From Tannerella sp. (GTDB taxonomy: Bacteria; Bacteroidota; Bacteroidia; Bacteroidales; Tannerellaceae): a stretch of DNA of 7,693 nt. Position 1 is the first letter of the stretch. Each line of letters starts with the position of its first letter. Below the pieces are notes generated by a model that was not told the origin of the DNA, did no database searches, and saw only the letters and a list, made by a program, of their open reading frames with translations. The stretch spans positions 1-7,693 of the forward strand of contig JAISEZ010000197.1 in assembly GCA_031263835.1 (NCBI GenBank), read 5' to 3'. The translations under genes and the position numbers were made by a program. This document shows, one piece after another, positions 1 to 5,058 of the stretch.

Positions 1-167
1 ACGTCCAGCACCTGCACCGACACACGTTCGGGCGAAACGGCCTGCAAGGCCCTCAGTTCCCCTTCGCGCCGGCCCGCCACACCGATTCGCCAGCCCTCTT
101 CCAGTAATTTTTTGGCTACTTCCCGTCCGATACCCGACGTCGCCCCGATAATAATCGCCCGTTTCAT
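1..167 (-). CDS. Short-chain dehydrogenase/reductase (SDR), N-terminal part
   Basis: The minus strand from the ATG at 167 reads an open frame of 55 complete codons that runs off the left edge of the window, so the C-terminal part is missing. The protein begins MKRAIIIGATSGIGREVAKK, with the glycine-rich dinucleotide-binding motif of SDR enzymes (GATSGIG at residues 8-14) directly after the first beta strand. VAGRR at residues 31-35 lies at the end of the second beta strand, where a basic residue often indicates NADP(H) preference. A final LDV at the cut matches the conserved aspartate that contacts the adenine ring. The catalytic Ser-Tyr-Lys is beyond the edge, so activity and substrate cannot be judged. 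It lies downstream of the RNase HI gene on the same strand, but a 236-bp repeat-filled gap makes co-transcription uncertain. No good TAnnTTTG box precedes it; TACATTCA about 20 nt upstream is only a partial match. The family call is firm; the specific function is unknown. Confidence 0.88.
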   Translation of the reverse strand, partial: MKRAIIIGATSGIGREVAKKLLEEGWRIGVAGRREGELRALQAVSPERVSVQVLD

Positions 168-187
168 ATATCTAACCGTTGAATGTA

Positions 188-335
188 CGAATCAGCAGTT
201 AACAGTCAGTAGTTAGTAGTCAGTAGTTAGTAGATAGTAGAATAAAACCACGGTTTCATGCACAAAACCCGATTGCCGTACAGCGAACCTGCCTGCTACC
301 GTTCTACTGACTACTGTCTACTAACTGCTGATTCG
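188..335. repeat. Inverted heptamer arrays (palindromic intergenic element 1)
   Basis: The left end cgaatcagcagtta (188-201) is the exact reverse complement of taactgctgattcg (322-335). Inward from these ends each arm is a run of 7-bp units. The left arm, 193-241, has seven units of the types cagcagt, taacagt, cagtagt, tagtagt and tagtaga. The right arm, 303-330, has four units of the same types in reverse orientation. The arms therefore match imperfectly and differ in unit number. The unpaired centre (about 242-302) includes ataaaaccacgg and catgcacaaaacc; the latter recurs in the element near 1330. The element lies between two minus-strand genes, so its RNA could form a hairpin downstream of rnhA, but no U-tract marks a classical terminator. 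Confidence 0.8.
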
Positions 336-337
336 CA

Positions 338-401
338 TGAATCTTTGAATTATTGAATGATTGAATCTTTGAATCCCTGAATGATTGAATCTTTGAATCC
401 C
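338..401. repeat. Octamer tandem array, eight units of TGAATNNN
   Basis: Eight consecutive 8-bp units, each starting TGAAT, fill 338-401 without interruption. The variable last three bases are CTT, TAT, GAT, CTT, CCC, GAT, CTT and CCC. The last three units repeat the CCC/GAT/CTT pattern, suggesting growth by duplication of blocks larger than one unit. The array ends 2 bp from the rnhA stop codon and begins 2 bp from the end of palindromic element 1. The short open frame across it on the minus strand is a by-product of the period (three units give eight codons) and is not proposed as a gene. Confidence 0.85.
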
Positions 402-403
402 GC

Positions 404-1033
404 TTATTTTCTTCCGAAATCGGCCGGTATTTCGCCCCATGCCCGGGTATTCCACTTGAGGATTTGCGTTTCATACGTATTTTCCCGAAGCCATTTCTCG
501 GCACGCCCAATCAGCTCGAAGACGGGCGCATTGGCCGCCGTCTGTTCGAGTCTGGTGCGACATTTCTTCATCTCCACCCACAGGATGGCGTTCCGGCTGT
601 CGGAATACAGCGGCAACGGAATATGTTCCCGCTTCATCAGCGCCAGCCCGTGCACCAGCGCCAGAAATTCGCCGATATTGTTCGTCCCCTGCCTGAACGG
701 CCCCACGCGAAACCATTCCTTCCCGCTTGCCACATGGACGCCCCGATATTCCATGTCGCCCGGATTGCCGCTGCACGCCGCATCGACGGACAGGCTCTCG
801 CGAAGGTACGGAGCGGAGGGAACGATTTCCCGAACGGGAGGCGGAGACGGTTTCGCAGGCTCCCTGCAGGACTGCCAGCCGGTTTCATAGGCTTCGCGGG
901 CCGCTTCGCCGGTGTCGAACGACCTGTATCTGGCGCCCGGATAACCCGCCACCTGTAACTTGCAGTCCGTCCAGGACGCATAAACGCCCGGATTGACGCC
1001 CACCCACACTGTGTAAAACTTTTTCCCTGCCAT
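404..1033 (-). CDS. rnhA: Ribonuclease HI with N-terminal viroplasmin-like (RNA:DNA hybrid-binding) domain
   Basis: A 209-residue cytoplasmic endonuclease expected to cut the RNA strand of RNA:DNA hybrids. Residues 1-50 (KKFYTVWVGVNPGVYASW ... FDTGEAAREAY) form the small Cauli_VI/viroplasmin-type domain found at the N-terminus of eukaryotic RNase H1 and many Bacteroidetes RNases HI; it binds hybrids. A proline-rich linker (about 59-76) leads to the RNase H fold. The metal-binding acidic residues are visible: D84 in SVDAACSGNPG, E122 in NNIGEFLALVHGL, D145 in YSDSRNAI and D205 in WGEIPADFGRK. The frame extends 12 codons further upstream to 1069, but I chose the ATG at 1033. The protein then starts just before the domain, and a TAnnTTTG promoter box (1064-1057) lies inside the would-be extension. 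The gene is divergent from fucP and followed by the octamer array 2 bp after its stop. It appears intact, with all catalytic residues present. Confidence 0.93.
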   Translation of the reverse strand: MAGKKFYTVWVGVNPGVYASWTDCKLQVAGYPGARYRSFDTGEAAREAYETGWQSCREPAKPSPPPVREIVPSAPYLRESLSVDAACSGNPGDMEYRGVHVASGKEWFRVGPFRQGTNNIGEFLALVHGLALMKREHIPLPLYSDSRNAILWVEMKKCRTRLEQTAANAPVFELIGRAEKWLRENTYETQILKWNTRAWGEIPADFGRK

Positions 1034-1056
1034 GCGATATTGTATCGTTTTTCCGG

Positions 1057-1064
1057 CAAAAGTA
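1057..1064 (-). promoter_or_regulatory. Bacteroidetes -7 promoter box for rnhA (TACTTTTG)
   Basis: Read on the minus strand, TACTTTTG matches the Bacteroidetes sigma-factor -7 consensus TAnnTTTG and lies 23 nt upstream of the chosen rnhA ATG. The fucP promoter carries the same 9-mer TTACTTTTG. I see no TTG at the -33 position here, where the outer end of the 1074-1372 palindrome begins instead. Confidence 0.55.
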
Positions 1065-1073
1065 AGCATTAAT

Positions 1074-1372
1074 TCAGTGATGAGTGATGAATGATGAGTG
1101 ATTATCCTGCGTGCGGCATGGTTTTATTCACGGACATGGAAAATAAATTATCAACACGGAGACACGGAGGACACGGAGATTCGTGTCTCCACGGAACGAA
1201 GTTCCTTCTCTGTGGCCTCCGGGCAACCGCTTTTCATACACGAAGAGCACGGAGAAGAACTGCGTTCCGCCGTGCACTTCTCTGTGTCCTCCGTGTCTCC
1301 GTGTTGATATTTATTCTTTTTTATTTCCATGCACAAAACCGTGTCGCGTGCAGTATAATCACTCATCACTGA
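1074..1372. repeat. 299-bp near-palindrome between divergent genes (palindromic element 2)
   Basis: This element occupies most of the 463-bp gene-free gap between rnhA and fucP. The strongest paired part is 1149-1179 against 1279-1309: 31 bp with one mismatch, containing three CACGGAG units. Outside it, the pairing continues imperfectly through a module with (c)ggttttat/ccatg to heptamer ends. The left end has four 7-bp units (gtgatga, gtgatga, atgatga, gtgatta; 1077-1104) and the right end two inverted ones (1356-1369). Inside it, 1190-1210 (cacggaacgaagttcc...) pairs with 1252-1274, leaving a tip near 1221-1241. The arms differ by exactly 14 bp, or two heptamers, at the outer end. Short open frames across it on both strands (HGDTEDTE-like peptides) are repeat translations, not genes. 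It could be extruded as a cruciform or, if transcribed, form a long hairpin. Confidence 0.85.
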
Positions 1373-1426
1373 CCGCATCATCCTTCCGCGAAAAGCATAA
1401 ATATTCAAAAAAAACGCGCGGGATGA
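1373..1426. other. Non-repetitive leader upstream of the fucP promoter
   Basis: Between the near-palindrome and the fucP promoter I see no gene, no further inverted repeat and no clear operator. It is AT-rich around 1393-1413, with a run of eight A residues followed by cgcgcggg. Such an A-tract could act as a bent or UP-like upstream element, but this is not supported beyond composition. Confidence 0.35.
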
Positions 1427-1456
1427 TTGCCGGAACGGAGAAACCTTTTACTTTTG
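1427..1456 (+). promoter_or_regulatory. Bacteroidetes promoter for fucP
   Basis: TACTTTTG at 1449-1456 matches the -7 consensus TAnnTTTG. A TTG at 1427-1429, 19 bp upstream, fits the Bacteroidetes -33 element and its usual spacing. The start codon lies 40 nt downstream of the box, leaving a leader of roughly 35 nt that is A/T-rich (aataagaaatg) and lacks a Shine-Dalgarno sequence, as is usual in this phylum. No operator or catabolite site is recognisable. Confidence 0.65.
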
Positions 1457-1496
1457 TCGACAGTTAAACGAACTATATTAATTCAGTAAATAAGAA

Positions 1497-2801
1497 ATGA
1501 TGAAAAAGGTTTCTTTTTTTCGCGGAATAGACGGACGAAACTATTTGTTCCCGTTTATTCTTGTAACGTCCCTTTTTGCGTTATGGGGATTCGCTAACGA
1601 CATCACGAACCCGATGGTCAAGGCTTTCCAGAAAATTCTTCTGATTAGCAACTTTGAGAGTTCACTGGTGCAGTTTGCCTTTTATGGCGGATATTGTTTT
1701 ATGGCCATACCGGCGGCGCTGTTTCTCCGGAAATTCAACTACAAGCGGGGGCTTCTGGTGGGGCTTGCGCTGTATGCCGCGGGTGGACTGCTGTTTGTGC
1801 CCGCATGTAGCGCGATGGCGTTCTGGGCGTTTCTGCTCGCGTATTTTGTGATGACGTGCGGGCTGTCGTTTCTCGAAACGACGTCGAACCCGTATATTCT
1901 GGCGCTCGGGCCGGAAGAAAACGCTACGCGCCGGCTGAATTTCGCCCAGGCATTCAATCCGATGGGGTCGCTGACGGGTATGTGGGTGGCGAAGGAGTAC
2001 ATTCTGGCAAAGATGGACACTCGCAGCGAGGAAGTCCGGCAGGCCCTGAGCACGGCGAATTCCGAAGAATTTGTCGCACTCCAGAAATCCGACCTCAATA
2101 TCGTCAGCGAACCGTACCTGATTCTCGGGCTGGTCGTCCTGTTTTTCTTCCTCATTTTCCTGCTGGCCCGGCTGCCGAATCCGGTTGCCGCGAACACGGG
2201 CAGCCTGTCGGCGGGCGCCACGTTCCGGATGCTGATGAAAAATAAACGGTACATCTATGCGGTGGTGGCGCAGTGCTTTTACGTGGGCGTGCAAATCATG
2301 GTCTGGACGTTTATCATCCAGTACGCCGGCAGGGAACTCCAGATGAAGGAGGACGTTGCGCAGGGATACAACATGATTGCGATGGCAATCTTCGTATCCA
2401 GCCGTTTTGTCTGCACCTTCCTGCTGAAATACATCCGGCCGAGCATGCTGCTGACACTGCTCGCCATCGGCGGCAGCTTCTTTACGCTGGGAGCGATATT
2501 CGTCCACGGCATGGCGGGACTGTACAGCCTGATTGCGATTTCGGCCTGCATGTCGCTGATGTTCCCCACAATCTACGGCATTGCCCTGAAAGGTATGGGA
2601 GACGAAGCCAAATTAGCTTCGGCGGGACTGATTCTGGCCATTGGCGGCGGCAGTATCCTGCCTCCGCTGCAGGGCCTGCTGATTGACAAGGCTGTCTGGT
2701 TCAGCGGACTTTCGTCGATACGCTTCTCCTTCGTGCTGCCGCTGATATGCTTCTTCGTCATCGCCGCCTTCGGACGGTGGGTCGGAAAAAACAGTGATTA
2801 A
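1497..2801 (+). CDS. fucP: FucP-type sugar:H+ symporter (MFS, FHS family)
   Basis: A 434-residue inner-membrane transporter with about 12 hydrophobic segments, close in length to E. coli FucP (438). Signature stretches include LWGFANDITNPM (residues 29-40), AFYGGYCFMAIPAALF (61-76), CGLSFLETTSNPYILALG (121-138), FNPMGSLTGMW (153-163), CMSLMFPTIYGIALKGMG (351-368) and AIGGGSILPPLQG (381-393). D35 and E127 occupy the positions of the proton-coupling D46 and E135 of E. coli FucP. The best-characterised substrate of this family is L-fucose, but relatives carry glucose or galactose. With two alpha-galactosidase-type enzymes on the opposite strand, galactose is a reasonable alternative, so the fucP symbol denotes the family rather than a proven substrate. 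MMKK gives two adjacent ATGs (1497 and 1500); the first is used. The last codons, AGT GAT TAA, lie in the heptamer repeat that follows. The gene looks intact. Confidence 0.9.
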   Translation: MMKKVSFFRGIDGRNYLFPFILVTSLFALWGFANDITNPMVKAFQKILLISNFESSLVQFAFYGGYCFMAIPAALFLRKFNYKRGLLVGLALYAAGGLLFVPACSAMAFWAFLLAYFVMTCGLSFLETTSNPYILALGPEENATRRLNFAQAFNPMGSLTGMWVAKEYILAKMDTRSEEVRQALSTANSEEFVALQKSDLNIVSEPYLILGLVVLFFFLIFLLARLPNPVAANTGSLSAGATFRMLMKNKRYIYAVVAQCFYVGVQIMVWTFIIQYAGRELQMKEDVAQGYNMIAMAIFVSSRFVCTFLLKYIRPSMLLTLLAIGGSFFTLGAIFVHGMAGLYSLIAISACMSLMFPTIYGIALKGMGDEAKLASAGLILAIGGGSILPPLQGLLIDKAVWFSGLSSIRFSFVLPLICFFVIAAFGRWVGKNSD

Positions 2802-2910
2802 CGGTTAGTGGTTAATGGTTAATGGTTAACGGTTAATGATTAGTGTATTCGACGGAGACACTAATCACTAACCATTAACCATTAACCGTTAATCATTAAT
2901 CACTAATCCC
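2794..2910. repeat. Inverted heptamer arrays between convergent genes (palindromic element 3)
   Basis: Seven 7-bp units (gtgatta, acggtta, gtggtta, atggtta, atggtta, acggtta, atgatta) fill 2794-2842. After gtgt and an 11-nt loop (2847-2857), acac and seven inverted units fill 2862-2910. Paired across the loop, the units nearest the loop differ by 0-1 base each and the outer ones by more, giving a stem of roughly 50 bp. The two arms use the same unit types in different orders, so one is not a plain copy of the other. The stop codons of both flanking genes lie in the arms. Its position and symmetry make it a plausible two-way terminator of the structural kind, although it lacks T-tracts. Confidence 0.9.
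2843..2861. terminator. Possible bidirectional terminator hairpin tip (fucP / GH36)
   Basis: gtgt (2843-2846) pairs with acac (2858-2861) around the loop attcgacggag, forming the tip of the long heptamer stem. Transcripts from both fucP and the GH36 operon would contain the stem. No uridine run follows on either side, so factor-independent termination is an inference from position and structure only. Confidence 0.4.
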
Positions 2911-5055
2911 TATTTCGATGACATGGCTGACTGTCGGGTTGTTGGAAAATACGGGAATGCCGACTTTCATCAGGTAGTCGCCGGAGTAGCGCCGACCGTG
3001 ACAGCGCAAACGCGACTCGACACCGGGCGGCAGATTGATTTCCTGCAATTCGTACTGCCGGTCGGGCTGCAGACCGGCCAGCCGGAGCGTCGCCGTCTGT
3101 CCGGCGTAGCGCGGATGGAGGTCGAACGCGAAAAGAACAGCCTTCTTTGCCTCTTCACCCACATACATCAGGGCGGCATGTTCGCCTTCATAGGGCGATA
3201 CCAGCCTGTACAGGTCGCCGTTTAACAGCACATCTTCCAGCCGCTTGAAGTTCTTCACCGCGTCGCGGCAGACGGTTTGTTCGTCCGGCGTCAATTCGTC
3301 GATGCGGATGTCGAAACCCAGCTTGCCCGTCATGGCCACGTCCGTACGGAACTTGACGGACTGCCGGCCCCACGAGGTCACGTGGGCGGACAGCGTCTTG
3401 GAGGGGAAAAAGTGCGAGTAGCCCCACTGGATAAAGATACGTTCCACCGGGTCGGTGTTGTCGCTCGGCCAGAACTCGGTGAAGTATTTCAGCGCTTCAT
3501 AGTCGGAGCGTCCGCCGCCACCCGAACAGAGCATCATCGGCAAGTCCGGATATTTCGCCCTGACACGCTCCAGCACGTTATACAGACCGCGCACATGCTC
3601 GATATACAGGTGCGACTGCCGGTCTTTCAGCCAGGGCGAATAGATGTTGGTCACCGGGCTGTTGCAGTCCCACTTGAAATAGGCGATGCCGGGATACTGC
3701 GTCATCAGGCGGTCGACGACGGAAAAGACATAGTCCCGCACCGCCGGATTGCTCAGGTCGAGCACCAACTGGTTGCGGAAATAATATTCCTCCCTGTTCG
3801 GCAGGTGAATCACCCAGTCCCTGTGCTTTTCGTACAGCTCGCTTTTGGGGTTGACCATCTCCGGCTCAATCCAGATGCCGAACCTGATTCCTTTTGCGGT
3901 CGCCTCCCCGACCAGCCGCCCGACGCCGTTCGGCAGCTTGTCCGCCGTCTCTTCCCAGTCGCCCAGCCCCTGCCGGTCGCTGCTGCGCGGATACCTGTTG
4001 CCGAACCAGCCGTCGTCGAGCAGAAACATGTCAACGCCCAGCTTTACGGCTTCGTCCATCAGCGTAAGCAGCTTCTCTTCATTGAAATCGAAATACGTGG
4101 CCTCCCAGTTGTTGAGGAGCGTCAGCCGGGAACCTTCGCCGTCCTTGAGGCGGTAGCTCCGCGCCCAGCGGTGGAAGTTGCGGCTGGCGCGGCCCTTGCC
4201 TTCCGCGCTGTAGGTGAAGATGAATTCCGGCGTGCGGAACGTCTCGCCCGGCGACAGCGCGTACTCGGAAGCGTAGGGGTTGATGCCCGACAGGAGACGC
4301 AGGCGATTCTTCTGATCGACTTCGAAGGTGAAGCGGAAATTGCCCGTCCACCCGATGGTGCCGAAAAAGACCTGCCCGCTGTTTTCGTCGGCCTCCCGGT
4401 CAAGCGACAGCAGGAAAAACGGACTGCAAAACATGTTCGCCCGGCTGCCCAGTTTGGAGTCCAGGACTTTCCTGCCGAAGGTCAGCGGCGTTTCGGTCAT
4501 GTTAGCCTCGTGCGCCCAGTCGCCCGTGAACTCCGTCAGGAAATAGCGGGCGCGGTCGAAGTGGAGCAGCGACGAAGCATACCGATAGAGCGTCACCGGT
4601 TTCTTTTCGCGATGGCTTATTTCCGTGCAGGCCGTGATGACGTCCACCTTTGCATACGCGACGAAACGCAGTTTCACTTCCACCGGATAGCGGTCGTCCT
4701 GCAGCCGGACGACGGTCTCGGTCACATCCGGCTGCAGGGCGTTCGTTTCGTGCGACACGTATTTGAGCAGCAGGGAAGGATTGCCGTCGCTGTGCAACAT
4801 GCGAACGGCCGGTTCGAAATAATCCTCCATCCCGTGCGTCAGGTAAGCCTCGCCCAGTTCCGGAAGATGCGCCGGATCGGAAGCGTGGCGCAGTTTCTCG
4901 CCCAGATAGGTCTGGTACAGGCGTCCGTCGTCGCCCGTGCGGTAAATCAGGCTCACATGCTCCGTCGCGATGTGAACCGTCTGCCGTTCTCCGGCGGCCG
5001 CCGGCAGCGCTGCCGCAAAAAGCAGCGCCGTCCATATCCATACGTTCCGTTTCAT
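2896..5055 (-). CDS. Secreted GH36 alpha-galactosidase
   Basis: A 719-residue enzyme expected to hydrolyse terminal alpha-galactosyl residues (melibiose/raffinose-type sugars or glycan side chains) with retention of configuration. Residues 1-21 are a type I signal peptide (MKRN, a hydrophobic core, then ALPAAA before GERQ) with no lipobox cysteine, so the periplasm is likely. An N-terminal beta-sandwich region (about 25-310) is followed by the catalytic barrel with LLDDGWFGNR (345-354), GIWIEPEMVNP (393-403), the nucleophile D463 in YFKWDCN, CSGGGGRSDYE (510-520) and the acid/base D532 in FWPSDNTDPVER. A C-terminal beta domain (about 615-719) closes it. Length and motif order fit family GH36. 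It is the second gene of an operon: its ATG is 3 nt after the GH97 stop, suggesting translational coupling. The final codons AGT GAT TAA come from the heptamer repeat. It appears intact; exact linkage preference cannot be read from sequence. Confidence 0.93.
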   Translation of the reverse strand: MKRNVWIWTALLFAAALPAAAGERQTVHIATEHVSLIYRTGDDGRLYQTYLGEKLRHASDPAHLPELGEAYLTHGMEDYFEPAVRMLHSDGNPSLLLKYVSHETNALQPDVTETVVRLQDDRYPVEVKLRFVAYAKVDVITACTEISHREKKPVTLYRYASSLLHFDRARYFLTEFTGDWAHEANMTETPLTFGRKVLDSKLGSRANMFCSPFFLLSLDREADENSGQVFFGTIGWTGNFRFTFEVDQKNRLRLLSGINPYASEYALSPGETFRTPEFIFTYSAEGKGRASRNFHRWARSYRLKDGEGSRLTLLNNWEATYFDFNEEKLLTLMDEAVKLGVDMFLLDDGWFGNRYPRSSDRQGLGDWEETADKLPNGVGRLVGEATAKGIRFGIWIEPEMVNPKSELYEKHRDWVIHLPNREEYYFRNQLVLDLSNPAVRDYVFSVVDRLMTQYPGIAYFKWDCNSPVTNIYSPWLKDRQSHLYIEHVRGLYNVLERVRAKYPDLPMMLCSGGGGRSDYEALKYFTEFWPSDNTDPVERIFIQWGYSHFFPSKTLSAHVTSWGRQSVKFRTDVAMTGKLGFDIRIDELTPDEQTVCRDAVKNFKRLEDVLLNGDLYRLVSPYEGEHAALMYVGEEAKKAVLFAFDLHPRYAGQTATLRLAGLQPDRQYELQEINLPPGVESRLRCHGRRYSGDYLMKVGIPVFSNNPTVSHVIEIGISD

Positions 5056-5058
5056 CGT

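Noticed and set aside
304..510. Small minus-strand frame containing repeated DSKIQSF
   Set aside because: It overlaps the rnhA 3' end and the octamer array. The repeated peptide is just the translation of three 8-bp units per eight codons.
1091..1408. Several short frames across the near-palindrome (HGDTEDTE and TRRHGGHG-like peptides)
   Set aside because: These are translations of the CACGGAG repeat in both orientations, mutually overlapping on both strands. No frame stands out.
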